Positions 48,901 through 59,135 of a stretch of DNA of 64,000 nucleotides are shown here, one piece after another. Under the pieces are notes generated by a model. The model was not told where the DNA came from. It worked only from the letters and a program-made list of their open reading frames with translations, and searched no databases. Both the position numbers and the translations under genes were made by a program. Each line of letters starts with the position of its first letter. Position 1 is the stretch's first letter. Source of the DNA: Diorhabda sublineata (taxonomy: Eukaryota; Arthropoda; Insecta; Coleoptera; Chrysomelidae); NCBI RefSeq assembly GCF_026230105.1, contig NC_079483.1:8053312-8117311 (forward strand), written 5' to 3'.

Positions 48901-49093
48901 TGAATTTCTATATCATGTTTTCTCCTATTGCTCGTGTGTGGATTAAAAAACTCGTCCATTAAATGTTCGAGTGCAAACAATGATCCGTTATCCGGAGGAT
49001 CCTACAAGTTTTATCAGGATATACGTAAAAGTAATTAAGAAATACTGATTTTTTTTCGTTTGATGTATAAAAACATATTTGTTATCTTACCAT
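35601..49093 (-). CDS. Xpo6: Exportin-6, complete (17 coding exons)
   Basis: Importin-beta family receptor that exports actin-profilin from the nucleus with RanGTP. Exons: 49093-49091, 49001-48795, 48742-48545, 48489-48309, 46912-46674, 46615-46446, 44588-44382, 44320-44212, 44159-44067, 43989-43838, 39921-39754, 39680-39282, 39208-38917, 36564-36362, 36284-36056, 35990-35757, 35681-35601. All phases agree; total 3165 bases, 1054 residues plus stop, near the roughly 1125 of vertebrates. The start MDPPDNGSLFALEHLMDEFF resembles the known N-terminus. Residues about 30-70 form the importin-beta N-terminal domain. HDWPLRYPNFF, TATPPPSPAHP, LLLLTLTDLMFPPN, ILQLVVEAPG, LCMETIYPSV, AVYNMAAVNFDEF and the C-terminal RHYRICN all align in order with exportin-6. 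HEAT-type helices fill the rest. The introns at 43837-39922 and 38916-36565 are repeat-rich. Confidence 0.95.
35991..36055 (-). other. Xpo6: GC-AG intron of exportin-6
   Basis: The exon ends CATAAG and the intron begins GCGAGT, ending TTTTCAG. Phase 0 joins KLYHK to MLFRCRLLSEFL, as homology requires. The only nearby GT (four bases inside) would shift the frame. Intron length is 65 bases. Confidence 0.88.
36590..38880. repeat. A-rich array with a 109-bp unit in an exportin-6 intron
   Basis: AAATCCTATTAAATATAAAC followed by AATTGGATAAATTG recurs at 109-110 bp steps in the right half (38172, 38281, 38390, 38499, 38609, 38718). More variable units occur further left. It is composed almost wholly of A and T with G in AATTGGAA and GGAATAAAATG. 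The 149-residue minus-strand frame is low complexity. Confidence 0.92.
39755..43837. other. Exportin-6 intron with divergent repeats (exon 39754-39921 at its left end)
   Basis: From about 40800 to 43700 the intron consists of diverged copies of a few-hundred-base unit. Its landmarks are TTGATCAAAATCCATAATCA, TTAGAGCTCTTTTTAGAGTT and GACACAAATTGAGTTTAAAA. Spacing varies from about 220 to 390 bases, and the order of landmarks is kept. A MITE is inserted at 41419-41815. 39922-40800 is unique AT-rich DNA. Confidence 0.75.
41419..41815. mobile_element. MITE-like element with 28-bp terminal inverted repeats
   Basis: The left end ATATCGCCTGCTGAGAACCA continues TAGTGGCG. The right end is its inverted copy with three transitions in 28 positions. 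The element is 397 bp, with a GC-richer core (CCACCCTAAACGTGCGGCTC) unlike the host repeats. No coding capacity and no clear target-site duplication. Confidence 0.75.
44589..46445. other. Exportin-6 intron, no gene
   Basis: AT-rich intron with a (TA)n run at 45884-45962 and two TATAAAAAAGAAGAA motifs near 45462 and 45495. No coding content. Confidence 0.7.
45884..45962. repeat. (TA)n microsatellite
   Basis: About 79 bases of uninterrupted TA. Confidence 0.97.
47460..48075. repeat. ACACCCTGTATATTC repeat cluster in an exportin-6 intron
   Basis: Nine copies of ACACCCTGTATATTC, some with single changes, at 50-150 base spacing. They are usually followed by CGATTTACA or CGCATGTRTATAAC and AAAATMTATTAGAAGA. 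The motif resembles termini common in insect elements, but here it is tandemly amplified. Confidence 0.85.
49091..49093 (-). CDS. Xpo6: Exportin-6 initiator exon (ATG only)
   Basis: On the minus strand the ATG at 49093-49091 is followed directly by donor GTAAGA. Splicing to acceptor AACTTGTAG at 49002 (89 bp intron) gives MDPPDNGSLFALE, matching the expected length of the N-terminus. The downstream exon has no ATG before Met16. Inferred, not proven. Confidence 0.7.
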
Positions 49094-50130
49094 TGTTATG
49101 CACAGATGTACTAAATTCGATTTTTTTTATTAGTAAAGAAATGTTAAAAAAGAAATCAAAGTTGTTAAAATTTATAACCAAGTTCCCTACCCTATGGTCT
49201 ATAGTAAATGACACTGAAGTCGGAATGACAGAAAACTGTCAGACTTATTATTTTCATTGGTTAACTAAAGAAAATATTAAGGTGTGGTCGCATAACGATT
49301 TTGAAGTAAATAAGCGTAATAAATCCAACCAATCAACGCTATTTTTAATAACACCATACTTAATAATAATAAATACTGCATTAATCTACATTAAAACAAT
49401 TATTATTTATATTGTAGATCCAAATATTGGTATAAAAAAGTGTACTGATTAGTTGTTTTTATTACGCTCGGTGTATTTTAAAACTTTTATTTTCTTCATG
49501 TGACTACACCCTCATTGACACCTTGGCAACTGACATTTTAATCGTAGTACAATTTTACGCATTCCATAATATTTCGTGATATTTATATTAAAACTATTAT
49601 TAATAAAAGTATTAAAAACAATTAATTCACTTCAACTTTTAACTACTTGGACCTTTTGTTATGTTTTTCGTAATGATTAATAGCGATTTTTCGAGAGAAA
49701 ATCAGTTAAAAGTAATATAATAATGACTTGAAAAGGACAAAAAGTTGAATTTTGAACTAATTTTCTATCAAGAGACCTAAACTCAAGATAAATCATAAAA
49801 ACAACTTTCTATACACAAATTTTAGTCGTCTATAACAATATGGGTGACGTTTTAAGTCTGACAGATAGTATAAATATCGATAAAAGAGAAGAAGACTAGA
49901 CGTTACTGTTAATTTATAAAATATGTTATAATTATATTTATTTATTTTCAACATGGGATTTAAATTTTATATTTTTAAGAAGTTTATAATATATATTATA
50001 TTTAATAAAAACATTTTAGTAATATATCAATAATTTGACATATGTGAAACGTTATGACATGACCTATAAAATAGCGCCATCTTTAATAAAATAATGAAAA
50101 CACGATAAAAATAAAAATCGAAACCACACA
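49094..50130. other. Divergent promoter region of exportin-6 and Vti1a
   Basis: About 1 kb separates the two oppositely oriented start codons. No clear TATA box. A 130-residue plus-strand frame (49060-49452) overlaps the exportin-6 start and is not recognised. Confidence 0.5.
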
Positions 50131-50957
50131 ATGGTTTCACTTTTTGAAAATTACGAACAGCAATATTCAGTATTAACAGCCGACATTACCGCCCAAATTG
50201 GACTCCTAACAGCCTCAGCTACTAGTAAGCGAACGTTTATTTTTTTTAATTTAAAATGTAGGTTAACCACCTACCTTTTTTTTCCTATAGAAGATCGTCG
50301 CCAGCTCATTTCAAATATTGAAAAACATGTCGAAGAAGCTCAAGAATTGGTAAGATTTTTATAATATTTATAATCTTAGGTATTAATATTCGTTATTTAG
50401 CTGGAACAAATGGAGTTGGAAGCGAGAGAAGTGGATCAATCGAAAAGACAAAGATGTAGAACGAAATTGGATTGTTACAGAGCCGAATTGAAGAGACTCA
50501 CTTTGGATTATATAAAATCAAGATCGGTTAAACAAGGAATTTTATACGACAGTACGGAAGAATTGAACGACATCAGAATATCTTCTGATCAAAAACAGAG
50601 GCTTTTAGACAATTCCGAAAGGATAGAAAGAACCGGAAAGAAACTCGAGGAAGGTTATAGAGTCGTAGTGGAAACCCAAGAAATCGGCAACGAAGTATTG
50701 AAGAATTTAGGCGAACAGAGGGAAACTATACAAAGAAGTAGAACAAGGGTGAGAAAATATTTATTATAATGAAATTTATGTGAAATTAACGGGTTTTTTA
50801 GCTACGAGAAGCCGATGAGGAACTAAATAGATCCGGTAGATTGATGAATTCGATGATTATGAGATCTTTACAACAAAAAGTTGTGATTTATACAGTTTGT
50901 GTTTGCTTCATTATAGCTGTTTGTCTCGGGGTTTATATAGGGATCAAAAGAAGATGA
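50131..50957 (+). CDS. Vti1a: Vti1a-type Qb-SNARE, complete
   Basis: Membrane-fusion SNARE of Golgi and endosomal traffic. Exons 50131-50224, 50291-50349, 50401-50748 and 50802-50957 give 218 residues, like the 217 of vertebrate Vti1a. The N-terminal three-helix domain starts MVSLFENYEQQYSVLTADIT and runs through QLISNIEKHVEEAQELLEQM. The SNARE helix follows from LLDNSERIERTGKKLEEGYR through IGNEVLKNLGEQRETIQ to LREADEELNRSGRL. A single C-terminal membrane anchor (VVIYTVCVCFIIAVCLGVYI) ends GIKRR. Donors are GTAAGC, GTAAGA and GTGAGA; acceptors are TATAG, TTTAG and TTTAG. The start context is CACAATGG. The first intron is 66 bases, divisible by three and without an in-frame stop. Confidence 0.96.
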
Positions 50958-53170
50958 AAATACGTTTTAATCAAACTTAGAACATTGTAAGTGCAAATTT
51001 TATTAAATTAAGTCGTAATTTTCACTAAATTAACCATATAATTAATTTATAAGACAATTTAATCGTGTTTTTTGGGTTTTCAGTAAATTTTTCTTTTTTA
51101 ATTTTCATATTTTTTATAATTGTATCAAAAAATAGAGGGAAGTTTATTATTTTGTTTATTTGTGGGTTTAAAAAATGTCTATTAACAGTTAGTTTGCGTG
51201 TATCTATCAGCGGAAAAGGGGTTAATGTATGATGTTGGTGGGAAACGATGTTAAATTGATAATTTTAGGTTGTTTTGTTCAAATTTGAGTTCAATTCTGT
51301 CAGAAACTTTCCTATTTTGGAAAGAATATACAAATATGTCTTATTATTTGTCTATCTTTCGCTTAAAGGACATAACTTTCAGCGTCAGTCAGAAATTATG
51401 TGAAATTGGTGAAATTCCTCAATTTTTAAATTAATTTGGGTTTAATTTTTGCTAAAACTTCTGCTATTTCGTAATATTGTGGTTTATATGTTCATCAAAA
51501 GATGAAAAATGTTTTTTCTGAATGAAATGGACAAATATCTCATGAATTTACTCTACGGTCAACTTAAAGGGCTTAAATCACACGAAAAAGGTGTTGAACA
51601 CGTGAAATTTTTCGAAATTCCTTCTTCTGACCCTTCCAGGCATTTAATCAAGATTTTTGGTCAAATTTGGGTTTAATTTTTGCTAAAACTTGTACTATTT
51701 CGTAATATTGTGGTATATGTTCATCAAAAGGCTGAAAAATATCTTTTTTCTGAATGGAATGAACTAAAAAATGGAAATATCTTTTAGATTTAGCCTACGG
51801 TCAACATAAAGGACTGAAATAGATGGTTTTAGGTGGAAATGTTGTTAATCTGATGAAATTCTTCAAAATTTGGTTTAAAGTTTCTTTTTTTTTTACTATT
51901 TCAATCATCAAAAGGTAATTTTTGAGTAAATTTAACAAAATCAACTAAAAAATGTCGAAGTATCTCATGAACTTGGTCTAAGGTCAAAATGAAGGCCTCA
52001 AATACATGATCTTAGTTGGAAATGTTCATAAACTGATGAAATTCTTCAAAATTAACTTCAAATTTCCTTTTTTTTATTATTCCAGCCATTAAATGAAGAT
52101 TTTTGTAAAAAGCTCTGGTATTTTCAAATGTTGTGTCTTATGTTCGAAAAATTAAAGAAAATTGATTTTTTCTGAATGAAATGAACTAAAAAATGTACAA
52201 ATATGTTTTGTCTTTTGTCTATCTTTTGCCTAAAGGACGTAAAGGTGTGTAGTGATTGAAAATGTAGTTAAATTTTTGAAATTTGATTAAAAAATTCTTC
52301 TTTTGACCATTCCAGCCATTAAATGAAAATTTTTCATCAAATTTGACTCAAATTTTTATTTTCCCTTGATTATATCTTTTACCCATCCATCTAATGTTGA
52401 TAATTTGTAACCAAACGAGATGTACCAAGATTTTTTGTTATATTTTAGTTCATTTTTCGCAAAAAATTTCACAAAACTCCAAATATATCTTCAAATTCAA
52501 GAATATTTCCTTTAATTCTTAAAGACCTCTAAATATAAGACTTTAACCTTACAATTTCTCGTTTCTATTATAAAGTCACTTTGTAATTTAATTTAATTTT
52601 AAAACATATAAAACTGTCTAAAAATTGAAGAAATTCATTTATTTTTGCACTTATTATGTAAAAGTTTTCAAAAACGTTAAATTCAACCCAGAATATGTGT
52701 ATATAAACATTTATATATGTATAATTACTAGTCTTTTAAATTTAAGAAAATTTTTAAACAATTTCGTCAAATTTGAATGAAATGTTTAAAATGAAATTTC
52801 ATTTTGTATTGTATTTGATGAAATTTTTAATCTGTGAATACAAAAATGCTTACGAGCCTTGTAAACCTTTTGTATTTACTTGTATCAACAACAATACGGC
52901 ACAAAAGCCCCTAGATTTGAATAATCACAACCGGAAATATTTACGTCGTTAATCTATATTTAAATAATTTTTAAGGTAAACACATATAGTATTTAACGTG
53001 TAAATAATATGATTTACGTTTAACAGAGATCCAAGACTTTGTGTACGACTGACCAGCTCAGTAAAAAAAAATTTTTGTTGATAATTTCGTCCTGCTAGTC
53101 AGTTTGACACCAAATCTAATTAAATTTTACGTTTATACATTCCTGTATACATATGACGCTGCAAATGTGA
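50958..53170. other. Vti1a 3' flank with divergent ~240-bp repeats
   Basis: No coding exon seen. Between about 51280 and 52400, copies share TTTAATTTTTGCTAAAACTT, TTTCGTAATATTGTGGT and TTTTTCTGAATGRAATG. The two best are about 237 bases apart (51424 and 51661). No convincing AATAAA lies close to the stop; one at 53181 would imply a 2.2 kb 3' UTR. Confidence 0.6.
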
Positions 53171-53174
53171 TTGT

Positions 53175-53720
53175 TTTATCAATAAAACTAATTTAAATGA
53201 AATTTTGTTTTTTTGTATCTTTTATTTTTAAATCCTAAAACCCTGTTTTAAATTAAAAAAAAGCTATTAAACTGTGATTTTAGTACAAAAATTTGTTATA
53301 TCGAACGCAATTACCCCACAAAAGATTACAATTAGTGTTAATTCACCAGCAATTCAATTTTTATAGTATATATTATTTTCAAATACGAATGGGCTGTCCT
53401 AATTATAAAATTTCGTCGATTATAGAAATCTCTATTAGATTCTTTACAATTTGAACAAATATGAAAAATATGGTTTTTCTCAATAAAACTAATTTAAACA
53501 AACGAAATTTTGTTTTTTTGTCATATTTTATTTCTAAATCTTAAAACCCTGTTTTAAATTCAATAAAAAGGTATTATACTGTGATTTCGGTAAAAGAAAC
53601 TGTTATATTAAACGGAATTACGCCTCAGAAGATTACAATTATTATTATCTTACCTGCATATCAATTTTTCGATATATTTCCAAATATGAATGTGCTAGTA
53701 CGATACTGTCCTAATTATTA
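53175..53720. repeat. ~310-bp tandem duplication
   Basis: CAATAAAACTAATTTAAA at 53180 recurs at 53490. It is followed in both copies by AAATTTTGTTTTTTTGT, CTAAAACCCTGTTTTAAATT and a shared ACTGTGATTT segment. Similarity is moderate, so the duplication is old. Confidence 0.8.
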
Positions 53721-54900
53721 TAAAATTTCATCAATTATAAAAACACTTATTTAATCCTATTAAAATGTTTAATATTTATACAAATGTATAACTAAAAATG
53801 TTATTATTAGTTTTTTATACGTGTAACAATAAAAAGTATTTGTAACAACTGAAATTTTACCCACTTCACGAACTGTTAAAAAATTATCTCACTATATTGA
53901 TAACTCAAAAATAAAAATTAATATGTGGAAATGTATGTTTTCAAAATAAACTACACACAAAAACAATTAAAATATTGTACATGAAAAATTCGTTATTGTT
54001 TGGAACAGCCATTTTGTAATCTTGTAGAACGTGTCAAATCTTTAGAAAGATATAGGAATAAAAGTATTACAAGACAACAATATTTATTCTTTATTCTTTC
54101 AGAATATCACTTAAAAAAATAAAATAAATCATCACTATTATCGATATTATTATAAATATCAACTATTAATCAATAAATTGATCATGAATCACACCTTTCA
54201 TTAACCAGAATTACCAACTAAAATTATTTTCTTTTGTCCAACTTATGCGGACAGATTCAAAAGGAAAATATGCTTTCGGAAATTAATCAAGTAGATCATT
54301 TGTCAACTGACTGTGGATCCTAAAAAAGAACCAAATTAAGATAACAATTTACGAACGTAGCGTTCAATTTTCGATGAAAATTGCAAAATTTAAAACATGA
54401 AAATCTTAATTTCCATTACTCTTTTAGCGTGTTGATTCTACCATGTTATTTAATAATTGATAACGAAAAGTTATCAACGATTTATTAAAGTTTAATACTG
54501 ATAACCAAGAGAATTAATAGTAGAGAGCCATTTAAGAGGATGAAATTGATTTCAACGTTCAAAAAATCATAGACAAATAAAACAGTCAACTGATCGCTTT
54601 CACCCACTGGTCTATCTAGCATATCGTTCCGATTATCTGATCAGTTTCTGAAATGTCCTAACATGAATGTTTGGAAAATAGTTATTGAAAACCGTTGACG
54701 AAATATAAATTATTATTAATATAATTTTTTTGTATATTAATATAGTTTTCTAGATTGTATTATTGTATATATTATATTTCCCAGCAGATGACCTTTTTAC
54801 AGAAATCTGTACGGTTTGTTTTTTATACGAAAGATGGCATAGGATTATATATTATGTAGTACAGTTTAGGTATTTTTGACAGACGGTGAAGTGCAATTTG
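53721..54900. other. Intergenic, no gene
   Basis: AT-rich DNA with no recognised gene or repeat; it leads into the putative first exon at 54944. Confidence 0.5.
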
Positions 54901-54943
54901 TGTTAATTTCCAATGAAATTTTCACGTAAATTCGGTGTTTAAA

Positions 54944-55022
54944 ATGGTGAATTCGCGTGAACTGGCAGTGAAAAGTGCATCCTTCATACATTTTCCATCG
55001 GCGACTAACATTATTCAAACAT
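54944..55022 (+). CDS. Putative first coding exon of an unrecognised gene
   Basis: ATG in good context (AAAATGG) opens 26 codons, MVNSRELAVKSASFIHFPSA then TNIIQT, and one base before a consensus donor GTAAGT. Codon usage is less AT-biased than the surroundings, with TCG, GCG and CTG codons. I do not recognise the protein, and no in-phase downstream exon is apparent within the remaining 9 kb. The gene would then run off the right edge with a long first intron. A chance ORF with a chance donor remains possible. Confidence 0.4.
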
Positions 55023-56180
55023 GTAAGTAAATATTTTGTTAAATATATTACCCAATGCTTTCATATGTGACTTGACAGCTCTGATAGGAGGAATGTTTAT
55101 GTTTTTTCTTTTAATTATATCGATTGGTACTATTTATAAGGGATTTTCCATACCTAATCGTATTATTATAACATCTGAAATATATTTTATATACAGTTCT
55201 CGTGAAAATTCAAAATATTTATAAAAGACTGCTAATTATTATACTTAAGAATTAATATAACTAATTGAATTTTATGTATTTATCTAAAATAATCCATTAA
55301 ACATATCATATAACGAATAAGAATGATGAATAACATAAAAAGTAAGGTTATATCAATATGTAAGGAATCTCTATCCCAGATGGTGTTTATGTGCTTAAGA
55401 ATTCAAAAACAACCAGAATGTTATCGAAATGTTATTTTTCTATATCGTTCACTTTGACTACTGTCAAATTTTCTTTGTAAAAACTGAATTTTTATGGGTA
55501 ATAAGAAAGAAGAAAATATGATTAATGTTCAAGTTGACCTAGACGTAAATTACTTATACCGACGTATAAAAATAAAAAAAATTAAGAGTTAAAAGTAACT
55601 AAAATACAAAGTAGGTGTATATATATGTAAAAAAAAATCAAAATCTTGTTTGGAGCCATAACCCGTCAGTTTTTATAATTAATGTAACACCTCGGCATGG
55701 CGCTTATACCTGCCATCTCACGATGGGGCTGCCCACCAATAACATACCTGCCTCTTTCGCGTGATGAGCCCTAATAGGGGTCGAATATCGAAGTTTGACC
55801 TTGAGATTGAATACAACGACTAAATTTTAAGTGAAAATTTTTATTAACAATAATAAAAAAGATTACGTAAATTATTATTGACAAGATCATAAATTAAGAA
55901 TGTCTATTGAGATAAAACGAAAGTTGTACTTACCAAAAATCGATTCAGTACTAATTTTTTTTAAATTTAACCCATATACCATAAAAGTCAGTAGTTCTTT
56001 TTACTTAATCATCTTTTATATCAGTCATAACAATCATGATTGACACGAAACTTTACCATATGGCGTAGTTATATCAATCATCCATTTAAAAAAAATAAAA
56101 GTTCGTTAATTACTTGGAATGATGATTTACAAAAGTGGTATCATAAAATTAAAACGCAACAAGTTTATTTTTAATAAAAT
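55023..56180. other. Intron or intergenic DNA with a GC-richer island
   Basis: AT-rich. A markedly GC-richer stretch at 55685-55800 (CACCTCGGCATGGCGCTTAT ... CCCTAATAGGGGTCGAA) resembles a short interspersed or non-LTR element fragment, but I cannot identify it. Confidence 0.4.
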
Positions 56181-56189
56181 AGTTACATA

Positions 56190-56815
56190 TACGAGGGTTG
56201 TTACACAAGTTTTGAGACAAATAAAAACTTATATTTATATACTTGGATATGGATTTATTTCTTCAAAATATTCTTTGAAATGTGTTTCAACCAAATGTCG
56301 AATTTTTTTTTAATTCCGATTGCAAAACATGGGAATTTCGTATTCACACTTCATTCACATAACCTCAAACTTTATGTTGTAACAATCGAGTTTTTGTTTT
56401 TTTGTTGTTATCTTTTACGAGAAACTTTTTTTTCACAAACTTTTGTGAAAACACCTCTCTATGTCTCAAATACACTGTAATTTATTTGATTTGAAATATT
56501 TTGATAAAGTATCGAAAAAATTTTCATAATCAATTTCTCCCGTCGAAATATCAGCTTTTTTCAAATAGAAGGTGAGAATTTTGTATGTTGAAATGTCTAC
56601 TTTCTGATGGTATAAAAAATATTACCATCACCGTAGTAAATTTTCTCAAAAAAAAGCAAAAAAAACACGTACCCGAACTTTTTTTTTAATAACCAAGCTG
56701 GTTGCTGAAACTTCTGAATTTTGATCAGAAATTCACACGAATTGGGTTGGGAAACAATTGAACACCCTCCTTATAGTCCCGATTTATCGCCATACAATTA
56801 TTATTTATTTCAACC
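56190..56815 (+). pseudogene. Decayed mariner-like element
   Basis: A terminus-like TACGAGGGTTGTTACACAAG at 56190 precedes a wrecked coding region. It ends in a readable ELGWETIEHPPYSPDLSPYN followed by YYLFQ (56739-56813), the third catalytic-aspartate block of mariner transposases. The rest has many frame changes. Confidence 0.8.
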
Positions 56816-57785
56816 ACCTCGTATTCATATATTATATATCTTTTTCAATCTGACAACGTTGACATTATAGTTAAGTATTTGAGTTACGACATAAGAATTT
56901 ACGATAAGAATTTATTTTCCATAAAAGATTTTACCAATATTCGTTTTGAAATTATCAAAAATTTTGAATTCATATATACATTATTTATAACGTAAATTCC
57001 ATCTCATTCTTCTTTTTTTTGTAGAGTTAAATCGGTCTGGTTCGATTTTATGCAACTAGTATATCTATCATATAAACATTACAGCTGGCGCACAGTTGCC
57101 AGATTTCCTTTATTTTCTAAAATAAATTAATAATTTTAATTAATTATTAATAAAAAAAATTAATTATATGGTTAAAACAGATTTTTATTTGATTTTCATA
57201 TTGTAGATGATTTAATGATTAATATTACGCAAGTTATCACAGTTGAGTCGTATTTTGATAAAGACCTAAATACGTCGAAACATAAATCTTTTTTTCTATT
57301 AAATTGAGGACGAAGCTGAGCTGAAGTAAAATATACATTTCTAACATAATTATTATATTTAGGTGTTTAATATCTATTCCAATAAAATCAGAATGTTTTA
57401 TGTTTCGTAAATTTCCATGATACTTTTTTTAAACCTGGCAACGTCGCCTATTATGATTTAATACTTGGTGTATGACGTCAGAATTGGAACTATTATAGGT
57501 ATACCGAGTTAATTTTATAATACCATTTCAGATAATTTATTTATTTAATACTTTTATTCATAAAAAATATAATTATGAATATTTTTTAAAAACAAATCGG
57601 TTATATTCTTTCTATTCGTATTACGGTATATTCTTTCTTAGTTAGAACTCTCTTCTTCTTTTTTCCTTGCATCTATCTATCTATCTTGTAGTTCATAGAA
57701 TAATAAAAAACATAGAACGATCACTTACAGTAGCGAAATATTTGACATTTGATTTCGTTACAGTTTTTTTTTTCAATTATCTTAT
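56816..57785. other. No gene recognised
   Basis: AT-rich DNA between the mariner remnant and the microsatellite; nothing supported. Confidence 0.5.
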
Positions 57786-57789
57786 CACA

Positions 57790-57790
<1 letters not shown>

Positions 57791-57868
<78 letters not shown>
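57791..57868. repeat. Compound (TA)n(GA)n microsatellite
   Basis: About 48 bases of TA followed by about 30 of GA. The apparent ORF ending in YIYIYI and RERERE is its translation. Confidence 0.97.
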
Positions 57869-57873
<5 letters not shown>

Positions 57874-58234
57874 ATAAAGTGATACCCACCCACGTTTCAC
57901 ACGGTAGATTTCTGACCTACATACCTACGTGTGTGTATGAATGCATGTAAGCATTATAAGCATTATTATAGCAGAAACAAACAACAAATGTACTTTCTTT
58001 GAAATTGATTCGATACACAGACCGTGTATTTCTAATCGACAATAATTTAGATTAATGCACGCAGTGGTGGATGAAGGAAGCTGTGACGTAGAAAACAGCG
58101 GCGGCTCGGGTGCAAAAAAATAAAAAAGAATTGTCTTAAATAGATTTCCGCTTATATATAAACTTTATATAACATTTCCAGTAGATCCAGTAGAAATCAA
58201 TTCAAATTTTAACTAGTTACTAGTTGGTTTATGG

Positions 58235-58415
58235 TTCGCAATAAAAAAGAAGAAGAATACACGTATCGGAATCGTGGTAAGAACTGAACTTTTCCATATT
58301 CGATGTTAAATAATTATTCACAATCAACAACGTTGCCAGACTTCGAGTATAGTATAAAATAATCAGCTTATAACATTAATTGTATTGAAATCCAGAGACG
58401 GTTTCTACCCTTTTG
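58235..58415. repeat. Dispersed repeat, copy 1
   Basis: From GCAATAAAAAAGAAGAAGAA to CCAGAGACGGTTTCTACC. Shares ACTTTTCCATATTCGATGTT and ACAACGTTGCCAGACTTCG with the copy at 58990. It contains about 30 bases absent from copy 2. Confidence 0.9.
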
Positions 58416-58989
58416 TTCTTTCCAGTAGATCTCGATATTAAAAAAATATGTATGAAATAATTAAAATATAAAAAGACTATCAGTAACAGATGTTTGTCAT
58501 ATTTAATTAATTATATTTATATTTTTATATAAACGTCATTTCATTTTCGAATATACGAGGTGATTCAATAATTAAATAAATATATCTTATTAGATATAAA
58601 AGAAAACTCACTCGGTATATATTAGCGTTTATAAAAATATGAAACGATGAATAATTTTTTACTTAGTTTTCGATAATACGTAATCACTAAACCGATTATG
58701 AACCTATTTTCATAATAGAATCAAAAATATTTTTTTCAAGTGATGGAAAGTTCACTTTTTATAACATATGAAAATGAAAGCGACGTCCCGAGACAGATCT
58801 TATTAATTTTCTATATAAGATCAATTGTGAACGTTGAGATGTTAATAATACTGACAGTTATGACAAGATGAGTGACACGAACTGATGTAATAAGAGATAT
58901 TTGAAGGAGGATTGCATCGACATTGATTTGCTTTTCATTAAAATGATGCTGCGTAGAAATTCTTTTCATTTATCATAAATTTTGATGGT

Positions 58990-59135
58990 TAGCAATAAAA
59001 AAGAAGAAGAATACACGTAGTAGAATCGTTGTACGAACTGAACTTTTCCATATTCGATGTTAAATAATTATTCACAATCAACAACGTTGCCAGACTTCGA
59101 TTATAGTATAAAATAATCCAGAGACGGTTTCAACC
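58990..59135. repeat. Dispersed repeat, copy 2
   Basis: Same orientation as copy 1 and about 755 bases downstream; highly similar except for the internal deletion and a few substitutions. Confidence 0.9.

Noticed and set aside
49060..49452. 130-residue plus-strand ORF between exportin-6 and Vti1a
   Set aside because: No recognised domain, typical AT-rich chance composition, and it overlaps the exportin-6 start region. KFITKFPTLWSIV faintly recalls MADF-type domains but too little matches.
57667..57882. ORF ending in YIYIYI and RERERE
   Set aside because: Translation of the (TA)n(GA)n microsatellite.
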